The translations under genes and the position numbers were made by a program. The notes beneath the pieces were generated by a model. The model saw only the letters and a program-made list of their open reading frames with translations. It did no database searches and was not told the origin of the DNA. This document shows, one piece after another, positions 41,676 to 51,748 of a stretch of 64,000 nt of DNA (position 1 is its first letter; each line of letters begins with the position of its first letter). The DNA comes from Dehalococcoidia bacterium (lineage in GTDB: Bacteria; Chloroflexota; Dehalococcoidia; UBA2979). The DNA lies in the NCBI GenBank assembly GCA_023228825.1, contig JALOAL010000010.1, positions 46,909 to 110,908 of the forward strand, read 5' to 3'.

Positions 41676-42128
41676 TCAGGCGCTGGCGAGTTCGGCTGCG
41701 TAGGCCGTCTCCAGTTGCGCCGCGTTGTCGAAGAAGCGCTGCAGGCTGGGGTTGTAGCGGAAGAACATATCCGCGCGGAAACCGTCCTGCAGTTCGTTGC
41801 GATGGATGGGGTCGTCGAACTTCAGGTCCAGCGTGTTCAGCGTGTGGTCCAGGGTGGCGTGGCCGTTCGTCTTGATGTCGTCCAGCATGGCGCGCCAGAC
41901 GGACGGCTCCATCTCGATCACGAAGTCTACGTCGCGCATGCCGTTCTCATCGATCTCGTGGATCTGGTGGATGTTCAGGACGTCGAAATTGGCGCTGATG
42001 ATCGAGTCGCCGCACTTGAACGCGATCACGGCGTTGAGGCGCCCAAACTTGCGGTAGGCGGGGTCCTCCGTAGTGATGCCGGCCAGGGCCTGGTACCACT
42101 CGACGGACGGGAAGGTGAGTTCAGCCAT
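41676..42128 (-). CDS. Small protein with SCP2-like features, unknown function
   Basis: 150 residues with AGGAGAG before the ATG. No family is certain. The pattern of alternating strands (AVIAFKCGDSIISANFDVLNIHQIHEI) and a helix-strand block (FVIEMEPSVWRAMLDDIKTNGHATLDH) recalls SCP2-like lipid-binding proteins, and the C-terminus is helical (PSLQRFFDNAAQLETAYAAEL). It is the last gene of the four-gene minus-strand group led by the di-iron protein (39-bp gap to the FmdB gene). A role as substrate carrier or coupling subunit for that group is possible but only inferred from position. Confidence 0.55.
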   Translation of the reverse strand: MAELTFPSVEWYQALAGITTEDPAYRKFGRLNAVIAFKCGDSIISANFDVLNIHQIHEIDENGMRDVDFVIEMEPSVWRAMLDDIKTNGHATLDHTLNTLDLKFDDPIHRNELQDGFRADMFFRYNPSLQRFFDNAAQLETAYAAELASA

Positions 42129-42167
42129 GGGGCTCTCCTGCTCTGAAGTTCTGCCTTGCGTGGACTG

Positions 42168-42467
42168 CTAGAAGTCGATCGGGTCGCCGGGGTCGTCCGC
42201 GGCGTCGAACGGCGTGAGTTTGTTCAGGATGCGCATGGGCTCCCCGTCTGGCGTCCGGGCCATCTGGTCCTCCACCATGCGCTTGTAGGTGGGGTCCAGT
42301 GACCGGAGGGCGTCCACCTCGCTGTGCGTGACGGCGAAGGCGGACATCTGCCGGGTGATGGCGGCCTTGCCACAGATCTGGCAGGCCTCCGGCTCCGGCC
42401 GGTTCGGACGCACGAGCGCCTCGAACACGGCGGAGCATTCCTGGCACCGGTATGTGTAGAGCGGCAT
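42168..42467 (-). CDS. FmdB-type zinc-ribbon protein
   Basis: 99 residues. The N-terminus MPLYTYRCQECSAVFEALV and a second CQIC pair at residues ~33-36 form the FmdB zinc ribbon (two CxxC knuckles). The remaining 60 residues are polar, with an acidic C-terminus (DAADDPGDPIDF). FmdB-like ribbons are named from a formamidase/amidase operon regulator and often accompany enzymes as small regulatory or assembly factors. It lies 27 bp after the degenerate ferritin-like gene, so it belongs to that operon. Confidence 0.85.
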   Translation of the reverse strand: MPLYTYRCQECSAVFEALVRPNRPEPEACQICGKAAITRQMSAFAVTHSEVDALRSLDPTYKRMVEDQMARTPDGEPMRILNKLTPFDAADDPGDPIDF

Positions 42468-42494
42468 GTCGCCCCTTCCTCCCCTCAGCGCCGG

Positions 42495-43586
42495 TCAGGC
42501 CGGCTGCTGGAACGCCGAGCCGTCCAGGATGGCCTGGAACGGTGGCGTCAGCATGCGCTCGCGGGGCAGCCCCGCCTGCTTGCAGCGGTCCAGGTAGGTC
42601 TCCACGAAGTCGTGGAGCATGCGCTGGACGATCTGCATGCCCTGGTCCATGTGCTTCACGCCGCCGCCAAAGATCACGGCCAGCGCCTCTACCAGGACGG
42701 GGTCACGCAGGTCACGGGCCTGGGCCACCTCCACGCCGGACAGCCAGGCGTGGAAGGCCTGCGAGATCTCCGGCTTCTTGGAGATGGCGAACTTGATGTG
42801 GCTCACGGCGTACGCCGAGGTGCGGACGCGATCCGGGATCAGGCGGAGCGCCAGTTCCCGGTCAGCCTCGCTGGGCCCGTACACGGCCAGGTAGCGCAGG
42901 ATCTCGTGCTGGAGGGCGCCGCGGATGGCCCACAGGCCCAGCACGGTCTGCGACCAGCCCGCGTACGTCTCTAGCACGGCGCGGTTCATGAGGCCGGGGC
43001 TCTCCAGCATCATGCCGCCGCCGTTGAGCATGGCCCGCTTGCGATAGCCCTCGAACAGGCGGGCCGCCTCGTAGACCACGGTGGAGAGGTACAACTTCAC
43101 CTCGTGGTAGCCGGGGCTCAGGTTCTGGAGCCAGCCGGAGACCACCTCCGACTCCACGGACCCCTGCTGCGAGAGTTCCGTGGCCACCTGACAGAGGGCC
43201 ACCTCCACGTCGTCCGGCAGGCCGTGTGCGGTGTTCCACGGGATGTCCGTGGCCGTGGCCCAGCGGCGGGAGATCGCCTCCTCGTAGAGGAGGCCCGCGT
43301 GGTCTGACCACTGTTCGTACTTGTCTTGCAGGTAGTACCCGCCGATGGTGCCCGCGCCGGGTGCGGGGTACGCACCGCGCGGGAGCCGGTTCCGGTACGG
43401 GATGTGCTCCGGCACCTCCGCATACACGCCCACGTTGAGCGCGTTGATGGTGAGGCCGCCCCCGAAGGGCTCGATGCGGGCCTTCACGCCCCAGCCGAGC
43501 GTCTTGTCCATCCAGGAAAGGTCGGGAAGTTCCGGGACGGGGTTGCCGTCCACATCCGTCTGAGCCCCGGACTGTTGCTGAACCAT
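42495..43586 (-). CDS. Ferritin-like protein with all di-iron ligands lost (beta-like subunit)
   Basis: 363 residues. It aligns along its length with the next upstream gene: shared anchors LYEEAISRRW, CQVAT, and RKRA(M)LNGGG. Every metal position is changed: the first ExxH (partner E183/H186) is A174/L177, the second ExxH (partner E263/H266) is R253/T256, and the helix-B glutamate is Gln140. The fold is therefore kept without a metal site, as in the beta subunits of soluble di-iron monooxygenases and in some R2 homologues. It probably forms a complex with the metal-bearing partner. There is a strong GGAGGGG ribosome site. The 270-nt gap before it contains a large hairpin. Confidence 0.78.
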   Translation of the reverse strand: MVQQQSGAQTDVDGNPVPELPDLSWMDKTLGWGVKARIEPFGGGLTINALNVGVYAEVPEHIPYRNRLPRGAYPAPGAGTIGGYYLQDKYEQWSDHAGLLYEEAISRRWATATDIPWNTAHGLPDDVEVALCQVATELSQQGSVESEVVSGWLQNLSPGYHEVKLYLSTVVYEAARLFEGYRKRAMLNGGGMMLESPGLMNRAVLETYAGWSQTVLGLWAIRGALQHEILRYLAVYGPSEADRELALRLIPDRVRTSAYAVSHIKFAISKKPEISQAFHAWLSGVEVAQARDLRDPVLVEALAVIFGGGVKHMDQGMQIVQRMLHDFVETYLDRCKQAGLPRERMLTPPFQAILDGSAFQQPA

Positions 43587-43748
43587 GTCCCCTCCGCGCC
43601 AGAGGCGCAGGCCGCCCTCACCACCTGGATGAGCCGTGCCGACGCCACGTTGGTCGTCTGGTTGTTGCCGTCCGTCCGAGGCCTTGCTGGCCCCGCACGG
43701 TCTGCCTCGGGCGGTCCCCCTGGGGGGCGAGGTGTCCCCGGTAGAGGT

Positions 43749-43783
43749 GCGGCGGGCCCCACCGCGTGGTGTGGGTCCGCCGC
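43749..43783 (-). terminator. Hairpin in the 270-nt gap between the two ferritin-like genes
   Basis: The segments GCGGCGGGCCCCAC (43749-43762) and GTGGGTCCGCCGC (43771-43783) pair with one bulge and a G-T wobble around an 8-nt loop. It could act as a partial terminator setting the ratio of the two subunits, or as an mRNA processing/stability element. The rest of the 43587-43856 gap holds no gene I can support. Confidence 0.4.
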
Positions 43784-43856
43784 GCCTTCACCTCGTCATC
43801 TCGGTCGCGTCATCTTGGCCGCGTCGCTTCGTCGCCCCTCGTCACCGTCGTCGTGC

Positions 43857-44993
43857 CTAGGCGCTGACGTAGGCGGCGAGGGCGGCGTTGGCGCGGCCGT
43901 TCTCGAAGCGGTCGCCCAGGCCGGCGACGCGGACGCGCTGTACGTACTCCTTGACCTGTCGCTGGCGGACGGCCAGCGCGATCTGGTTGCCCTCGTGGAT
44001 GGACTGCGCGTCAGAGCCGCCGCCCAGCAGGATGGCGAGCGCCGCGTTGGAGGGCGTGCCGCGTGCGGCCGGGTTCTGGCCGCCTGTGCCGGCCACCAGG
44101 CCCATCTCGATCTCATCCAGGTAGGAGTGGATCTCCTCCTTGCGCTCCGGGTCCGTCTGCGCCAGGTACTGCAGGTGCATGACGCCGAAGGCCACGTGAC
44201 GAGACTCGTCCGAGGCGGCCAGGCGGTAGATCGCCTTCTCCGCGTCGTTGTAGGACATGCGCTCGCCCATGCGGAAGATGGAGAGCACCAGCCCCTCGCC
44301 GGAAATGTGCAGGCGGGCGGACATCTCCGTGAAATCGCGGGCGGAGTCGATGGCGCCGCCGGAGAGGGCCACGTTGGTGGTCTGCGACATCAGGCCGCCG
44401 CCGTTGGCGAAGGCGCGCTTGCGGAACACGTCCATGTGTCGCGCTTCGTCCATGATCTGGGACATCAGGAACATGCGCGGCTCGTAGTAGTCCGGGGTGG
44501 TCTCGGAGATCCACTTGCCCGGCACGTCGCCGGCGACGAACTCCACCTCCGTGAGGAAGGTGGCCAACTGGCACTCCGCGCGCTCGATGTCCTCCGGCAG
44601 TTCTTCCATCTCGTCCCACGGGACGTCCACGGCGGAGGACCACTGGCGCTGGACGGCCTCTTCATAGAGTTGGGCCGCGTTCTTGAGCCAGATGTCGCCC
44701 TTGGTGCGGACGGAGTAGTTGCCCACGCGCGGGGCGTTGGGGCGGGTGAGGGCGCCACGAGGGCGGCCGGTCATGTTGTCGGACCAGTCCGGCACCTGCG
44801 CGAACGGGCCGTGGTCAATGTCCTGCAGCAGCAGGCCGCCGGCCGCCTCGTCCGAGTCCAGCCGCGACCCGAAGGTCTCGCGCGGCTGAAGCCAGTCCAT
44901 CTTGTAGCCGTTCTGTTTGCCGTATTCCATCATCTCCTTGAAGGAGGTGAAGACCGGCGCCTGGCCCTGTTCTGGGCGCGTCTCTGTGGCCAT
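43857..44993 (-). CDS. Ferritin-like di-iron protein (alpha-like subunit of an oxidase/oxygenase)
   Basis: 378 residues from the ATG at 44993, with GGGAG 7 nt upstream. The full di-iron carboxylate set of the R2/monooxygenase superfamily can be read: a helix-B glutamate (E149 or E151 in FLTEVEF), ExxH at E183/H186 (MDEARHMD), E233 (SGEGLVL), and ExxH at E263/H266 (SDESRHVAFG). The ~30-residue spacing between E and ExxH in each half is right. The family includes methane, phenol and propane monooxygenase alpha subunits, AurF-type oxygenases and R2-like oxidases. At 378 residues it is shorter than SDIMO alpha chains (~500). First gene of the operon, with a clear promoter at 45058-45086. No reductase or ferredoxin gene is nearby. 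Confidence 0.82.
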   Translation of the reverse strand: MATETRPEQGQAPVFTSFKEMMEYGKQNGYKMDWLQPRETFGSRLDSDEAAGGLLLQDIDHGPFAQVPDWSDNMTGRPRGALTRPNAPRVGNYSVRTKGDIWLKNAAQLYEEAVQRQWSSAVDVPWDEMEELPEDIERAECQLATFLTEVEFVAGDVPGKWISETTPDYYEPRMFLMSQIMDEARHMDVFRKRAFANGGGLMSQTTNVALSGGAIDSARDFTEMSARLHISGEGLVLSIFRMGERMSYNDAEKAIYRLAASDESRHVAFGVMHLQYLAQTDPERKEEIHSYLDEIEMGLVAGTGGQNPAARGTPSNAALAILLGGGSDAQSIHEGNQIALAVRQRQVKEYVQRVRVAGLGDRFENGRANAALAAYVSA

Positions 44994-45057
44994 GGGTGCT
45001 CCCTGTACGTACCGGGGCATCGCGCTGACGAGGTTCGCGAGGCCCCCTTGGGGCGGA

Positions 45058-45086
45058 ATCATACAGGCTGTATGCATGCCTGTGAA
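45058..45086 (-). promoter_or_regulatory. Promoter and palindromic operator of the di-iron operon
   Basis: On the minus strand TTCACA (45081-45086) and TATGAT (45058-45063) are 17 bp apart; each matches the sigma-70 consensus at five of six positions. The 15-bp palindrome CATACAG-G-CTGTATG (45060-45074) overlaps the -10 and half the spacer, an ideal place for a repressor. The leader to the ATG is about 60 nt. The DNA upstream (45090-45150) is AT-rich. Confidence 0.7.
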
Positions 45087-45192
45087 CCACGTGCGCTATG
45101 AAATCTCTCGACTGTTATTCGTTATCTTTGTCACAAGCCTGCCCGGCACGCACCGTGACAACAAGATGCAGTGGAGGTGCTGATCGGGGCTC

Positions 45193-46446
45193 TCATGGCT
45201 CTGGGCCATCCGCGTCCGGTCGCACCTCGGTCGCGAGGTTCCGTCCCAATTGCTGCCACGGCGCGGCTTCTGCGCCGGTCCAGGCGCGCACGGCGGGGGC
45301 GATCACGCGCAGGACGATGACGTAAAAGCCTCCGAGCAGCGGGATGGCCAGCAGCGCGCCGATGAACCCGGCGAACGCCGCGCCTGCGATCAGGGCGAAC
45401 AGCGTGAGGAGCGGGGGTATCGAGGCCTGCGAGCGCATGATGTACGGCAGGAGGATGTAACTCTCCAACTGCTGGATGCTGAAGTAGAAGGCGAAGACCA
45501 CCAGCGCCGTGCCTGGCCCCTCCGCCAGCGCGAGGGCTACCGCGGGGCCTCCGGCCAGCATGGGCCCGAGCACGGGGATCAGTTCGCCGAAGAAGGCCAG
45601 CAGCGCCAGCACCAGCGCGAAGTCCAGGCCGATGATGGTCAGCCCCACGTACGTGACCACCGAGACAATGGCGCCGTTCATCACGCTGCCTCGGACGTAG
45701 CCGCCCATGGTCTGGCCGGTCTCCGTGAGCACGGAGCGCGCGTACTCCCGGTGTTGCACGGGGACCAGCGACAGCATGAACCCCACGATCGAAGGCGCGG
45801 AGGTGGAGAGGTACGCCGACATCGCCACGATGAGCAGCACGTCGATGAACACCCCAAACACGGAGGGCACCGCCGCGAAGGCGAAGCGGGCGCCTCCTTC
45901 CGCGGCTCCCTGCAGGCGTCCGTCCAGATCGTCGGTCAGGGGGAAGTCGCGCTCCTCCAGCCATGCCTGCGCCTCCTCGACGAGCGCGGGGGCCTCGTTC
46001 CAGAGCGCCTGCGCCTGGTGGATGAGGGGCGGGACGATGACCCAGACGAAGAGCGCCAGCACCAGCGCGGTCAGCAGGTAGACCAGCAGCACGCCGGCGA
46101 CGCGGGGGATCCACCGTTCTAGATACCCGGCGATGGGGCTCACCGCGGTGGCGATCACGGTGGCCGCCATGAAAAGGAGGAGCGGCTGGGCGAGCACTCC
46201 CAGCGCCTGGGACAGCACGAGCGCCGCGAGGATCGCCAGGGCGATCGCGGTGCCGTCCCGCCACGGCCGGTGCAGCCGCACCGGCCGGACCAGTGTCGAA
46301 TGGGCGTCCTCGCTCAGACCACCCACGGGCACGCCACCCACGGGCATGCCACCCGCAGACACGTCAGTGGCCGCAGCCTGGCTGCCGGCGTGCGGGCTGC
46401 CAGGCGGGGGGCGGCCTCCAGTGCTGGGGACTTGCGGGTCGGGCAC
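45193..46446 (-). CDS. AI-2E family transporter (YhhT/PerM-like)
   Basis: 417 residues from a GTG at 46446. A 50-residue Gly/Pro-rich N-terminus precedes about eight hydrophobic segments in the PF01594 pattern: GTAIALAILAALVLSQALG, then a pair around 110, and a C-terminal set with IGLDFALVLALLAFFGELIPVLGPMLAGGPAVALAL. The conserved GELIPVLGP block is diagnostic. Members export autoinducer-2, Na+/H+ or other small solutes; the substrate is not predictable. A TACCGT box lies 7 nt before the GTG, so the mRNA may be leaderless. It ends 199 bp upstream of the di-iron operon start and is co-oriented with it. Confidence 0.88.
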   Translation of the reverse strand: MPDPQVPSTGGRPPPGSPHAGSQAAATDVSAGGMPVGGVPVGGLSEDAHSTLVRPVRLHRPWRDGTAIALAILAALVLSQALGVLAQPLLLFMAATVIATAVSPIAGYLERWIPRVAGVLLVYLLTALVLALFVWVIVPPLIHQAQALWNEAPALVEEAQAWLEERDFPLTDDLDGRLQGAAEGGARFAFAAVPSVFGVFIDVLLIVAMSAYLSTSAPSIVGFMLSLVPVQHREYARSVLTETGQTMGGYVRGSVMNGAIVSVVTYVGLTIIGLDFALVLALLAFFGELIPVLGPMLAGGPAVALALAEGPGTALVVFAFYFSIQQLESYILLPYIMRSQASIPPLLTLFALIAGAAFAGFIGALLAIPLLGGFYVIVLRVIAPAVRAWTGAEAAPWQQLGRNLATEVRPDADGPEP

Positions 46447-46453
46447 TCCGGGA

Positions 46454-46459
46454 ACGGTA
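46454..46459 (-). promoter_or_regulatory. TACCGT box before the AI-2E transporter gene (leaderless)
   Basis: TACCGT on the minus strand ends 7 nt before the GTG start at 46446. It fits the TANNNT-N6/7-start arrangement seen for several genes here, but it is the weakest match of the set. Confidence 0.35.
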
Positions 46460-46539
46460 GTGGAGCGCCGGGGGCGGATTCGCTACAGGCCGGCGGGCCT
46501 GCTTCGCAGAAGCATCACGATGCCGCTCGCTGTACTGAC

Positions 46540-47157
46540 TTAGCGGGGCGTGGGGGTCAGCATGCTGAAGATGAGGTTGATCTGGGCGTCCCGAAAGGTC
46601 TCGAAGTCCATGCGGTCGCGGAGGGCCCAGCCCTTCAGGGCCCACATGTGAGCGAGCATGAGGATGTTCTGGGCCACGAACTCCGGGTCAACGTCCCGAA
46701 ACTCGCCGCCGGCCACGCCACTGCGGATGACGCGCGCGAACTCCGTGCGGACGTGGATCTCGCTGTCCTTCAGCGCCTGGCGCTGCGCGCCGTCCAGTGA
46801 GGCGGATTCGCGGTAGAGCAGCAGCAGTTGGCGGCTCAGGCGCTCCACGGCGCCGAAGAAGTACTCGGCCTGCGCACGCAGGGTCTCGGCACACGTCTCC
46901 CGAGGCTCCACCGTCCGCATCCCGGCGGCGAACTCCGACATGATCGAATCGCTGATGAGGTAGAGGACGTCCTCTTTACGAGCGATATAGAGGTATAGCG
47001 CGCCCATGGTGATGTTCGCGTTTGTCGCGATCTCACGGACGCTGGTCTTGTGGAAGCCCTGCTTCAGGAACAGTTCCATGGCCGCGTCAACGATCTTTCC
47101 GCGGCGATCAGAGATCAGATCCTCGTTGGCGACTTTAGAAGGTACGAGCGTGGGCAT
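46540..47157 (-). CDS. TetR-family transcriptional regulator
   Basis: 205 residues. The N-terminal TetR helix-turn-helix is clear: RRGKIVDAAMELFLKQGFHKTSVREIATNANITMGALYLYIARKEDVLYLI. The all-helical ligand-binding domain follows. It resembles the FadR/AcrR side of the family, often responding to fatty acyl-CoA or hydrophobic drugs. Its own promoter overlaps an inverted repeat (47219-47239), so it is probably autoregulated. Possible targets nearby are the AI-2E gene, which follows on the same strand, and the di-iron operon. Confidence 0.92.
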   Translation of the reverse strand: MPTLVPSKVANEDLISDRRGKIVDAAMELFLKQGFHKTSVREIATNANITMGALYLYIARKEDVLYLISDSIMSEFAAGMRTVEPRETCAETLRAQAEYFFGAVERLSRQLLLLYRESASLDGAQRQALKDSEIHVRTEFARVIRSGVAGGEFRDVDPEFVAQNILMLAHMWALKGWALRDRMDFETFRDAQINLIFSMLTPTPR

Positions 47158-47193
47158 ATCCCGGACTCCATCTTCGACTGTGTAGGGGGAGGA

Positions 47194-47239
47194 ATCCTAT
47201 CGGTACCCGGTGGTGTTCGCAAGCGGAATAAACACTTGC
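47194..47239 (-). promoter_or_regulatory. tetR promoter with overlapping inverted repeat
   Basis: TTGCGA (47217-47222) and TAGGAT (47194-47199) on the minus strand are 17 bp apart. A 21-bp imperfect inverted repeat with GCAAG/CTTGC ends (47219-47239) covers the -35. This is the usual layout of a self-repressing TetR gene. Confidence 0.55.
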
Positions 47240-47302
47240 TTTATCGACCGGTGGTTGAAAAATGCGTGTGGCGGTGCGTGATCTCCTCCGTCCTGGGCGA
47301 CG

Positions 47303-49501
47303 TCACTCCCGCGGCGCCGCTTCCGAGCCGCGCGCGACGCCGTTGAGGGTGTCCACGGCCTCGAAGAGGTTGCCGGCGTCGTAGAAGTTCACGGCCACGA
47401 TGTTCGGCGCCTGGCCGCGCTCTTCGGTGCAGCGGCGGGCGCGGTCCAGGATGAACCCCGGGTCGTTCACCTCGAGGGCCTGCGACGGCAAGGCCTGACG
47501 CGTGGTGAGCCAGTGGTTCATGAGGAAGAGAGGCGCCTCCGCGCTGCCTCGTCCCGGGCGGCAGTCCAGGGCCGCGCGCGTGGTCGCCCGCACCTCGGTC
47601 TCCTGGAGGAGGTGGTCGTAGGCAGGCTGATACCAGTCCGCAGCGCCAGCGTCGCGCTCCGCCATGACCAGCAGTTGGGTGCCCTCGTGCACCAGTTCGC
47701 CCAGCGTGGGCCACGGGGCGCCGGGAGGATGCGCGTAGGCGCGGCCGGCCAGGTCGGCGGCCTCGAAGGCGGCCACGGTGTCCTCCGGGGTGATGCCGTC
47801 CTGCACGATGATGACCAGGAACTCGCCGGGGTTGGCGTCCAGGTAGTCGCGAATGTCCACCAGCACGGCGCCCAGCGGCGTGGCGCCCAGTTCGCAGAAC
47901 GAGTGGCAGAGGTACGCCTCCGGCTCCGCATCCGCGGCGAGGTTCGCGGCGATCCGTTCCGCCGCTGCCACGACCTCCTCGCCGTGTTCCGCTACCAGTT
48001 GCGGCCGCCGTATGTCGGGGTCGATCACGGTGAGGACGCCCTGCGGCGAGGGGATGCCGTAGTAGGTGTCGATCAGGAGCGCGCGCACGCCTTCCCGCAA
48101 CTGGTCCGCGATGCCGTGGCGCTGCACCGGGAAGTACCACCCGCGCAGGGACGCAGCGGCCATGGAGTTGTGCGTCCCGGCGAAGGTCACCTGGTCCAGC
48201 GGCCGGTCGCAGAGCGCCTCGTGCCCGTTGCACACGGTGATGGGCGCCGGCTCCACCGGGCTGGGCTCGGCCCGCAGCGTCCCGCCGAACCAGACGGCGA
48301 TGACCCCTCCCGCCACCACCATCGTCAGCAACGCCGCCCCCGCGACGAGTTGCGCCACGCGCATGCGCCGGACGGTGTCGGCGAGTCGCGTCTGCTGGCG
48401 GGGGCGCACGCTGCGGACGTCGCGCACGCCGGCCAGCACGCTGCGCAGGAGGAGGACCACGCCGCCGCTCGCCAGCAGGATGCCCGCGGCCACTGCGATC
48501 ACGCGCACCGCGTCCAGCGGCCAGAGGGCCACCGCGAGCCCCGCCAGGGCGAGAGCCGCGCCGGTGAGGGTGCGGCCCCAGGGGGAGGCGACGACGAAGT
48601 CCCGGACGGACCGGCGATCCGGCAGCGTGGCCGTGGCGACGACTCCCACGAGACCGGCAATGCCGAGGGCGAGCAAGCCGGCGTTCCAGCCGGTGTATTC
48701 GCGGAAGATGCTGCGCCACGCCAGCGTCACCGCCACGCGCGCCTCCTCGCGCGCCGGCAGTTGCTGGACGAACCACGCCTCCGCCAGGCGTTGCCCCGCC
48801 AGGCCCAGTAGGCCGGCCAGCGCCACGGCAGCGGCCCCCACCAGCAGGCCGTGTTGACGAGTGGGCGCGACGACGACGAGGCCCACCGCCAGCAGGCCCA
48901 TGCCCGCCGCCAGCGGCCAGGCCACGTCCGCCAGTTGCTCCAGGCGCTCGAAGACCCCCGTCCGCAGGCCCACTGCGCCCGCGTCCAGGCGGGTGGTGTC
49001 CAGACCAGCCTCGAAGCGCTCGGCCATGTCCGGCGCGCCGCGTTCCATGAGGGCGGCGGCCAGCGTGAAGACCGCGTGCAGGTCGATGTTGATCGACTCC
49101 TCCGCCAGGCCGGAGCGTACGTCGCGATGGACGGCGCGGAGGGCGGAGCGCGCGCCCACGATGGCCGTGCGCGTGCGCAGGGCCTCGCTCAGGACCGCCT
49201 CCACGCCGGGGCGCAGGCCGATCAGTTCGGGGACGCGGGCCAGCACCTGCTCCGTGATCTCGGTGGTCAGGTAGCGGTTCATGTCGTCCTGGCGGAGCGT
49301 GGAGGCGATGCGGGCGCTGAAGCGGTCCTCGTTCAGCAGCACGCGGTCAGCCCAGGTCGCCAGCACCAGGGAGGCGAGGACGGCGGCCAGTAGGAGCCCC
49401 AGGGCGCCCGTGAGCGTCCAGCGCGTGCGCGTGGACATGGCCTGGAGGGGGCCCCATCCGTCTGCGGAACGTGGGGGATGGGCAGGATGCTCGCTCGCCA
49501 C
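47303..49501 (-). CDS. Multi-pass membrane protein with C-terminal PI-PLC-like domain
   Basis: 732 residues from a GTG at 49501 with a GAGGGAG ribosome site; an ATG at 49438 is an alternative. Residues ~25-410 contain about seven hydrophobic segments with an extracytoplasmic-looking helical insert at ~55-180. From residue ~420 comes a phosphatidylinositol-phospholipase C X-box-like domain: His444 in FAGTHNSMA, VRALLIDTYYG, and His533 in YLCHSFCELG, the two histidines expected for acid/base catalysis, with a C-terminal NFYDAGNLFEAVD strand. It probably cleaves a phosphodiester lipid or glycerophosphodiester at the membrane surface. The fusion to a large membrane part is unusual. Confidence 0.78.
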   Translation of the reverse strand: MASEHPAHPPRSADGWGPLQAMSTRTRWTLTGALGLLLAAVLASLVLATWADRVLLNEDRFSARIASTLRQDDMNRYLTTEITEQVLARVPELIGLRPGVEAVLSEALRTRTAIVGARSALRAVHRDVRSGLAEESINIDLHAVFTLAAALMERGAPDMAERFEAGLDTTRLDAGAVGLRTGVFERLEQLADVAWPLAAGMGLLAVGLVVVAPTRQHGLLVGAAAVALAGLLGLAGQRLAEAWFVQQLPAREEARVAVTLAWRSIFREYTGWNAGLLALGIAGLVGVVATATLPDRRSVRDFVVASPWGRTLTGAALALAGLAVALWPLDAVRVIAVAAGILLASGGVVLLLRSVLAGVRDVRSVRPRQQTRLADTVRRMRVAQLVAGAALLTMVVAGGVIAVWFGGTLRAEPSPVEPAPITVCNGHEALCDRPLDQVTFAGTHNSMAAASLRGWYFPVQRHGIADQLREGVRALLIDTYYGIPSPQGVLTVIDPDIRRPQLVAEHGEEVVAAAERIAANLAADAEPEAYLCHSFCELGATPLGAVLVDIRDYLDANPGEFLVIIVQDGITPEDTVAAFEAADLAGRAYAHPPGAPWPTLGELVHEGTQLLVMAERDAGAADWYQPAYDHLLQETEVRATTRAALDCRPGRGSAEAPLFLMNHWLTTRQALPSQALEVNDPGFILDRARRCTEERGQAPNIVAVNFYDAGNLFEAVDTLNGVARGSEAAPRE

Positions 49502-49598
49502 GGCTCCCTCTCGGTTCAGCCGTCACATGCTATGGCGCGGCCCAAGCGCGCGCTCCCGGCTACCGCCGCCGGCAGGGGAGGGCTCGCAGGCGAAAGCA

Positions 49599-49641
49599 GG
49601 CCGCGGGCCTGCCTCGGTCATCTCGAGGCAGGCCCGCGGCC
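49599..49641 (-). terminator. Strong hairpin after hppA
   Basis: A perfect 18-bp stem (49599-49616 with 49624-49641) with a 7-nt loop lies 32 bp after the hppA stop. No U-tract follows. It is the longest terminator-like hairpin in the window. Confidence 0.65.
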
Positions 49642-49672
49642 GGTGTGTGCGCCGGCACGGTGGCCGGAACGG

Positions 49673-51748
<2,076 letters not shown>

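Noticed and set aside
39592..41703. 703-residue open frame on the plus strand over the CaiB fusion
   Set aside because: Same GC artefact; the minus-strand protein has clear CaiB motifs and a ribosome site.
43326..45101. 591-residue plus-strand frame covering the ferritin-like genes
   Set aside because: No motif, no ribosome site; it overlaps two proteins that carry recognisable di-iron family sequence.
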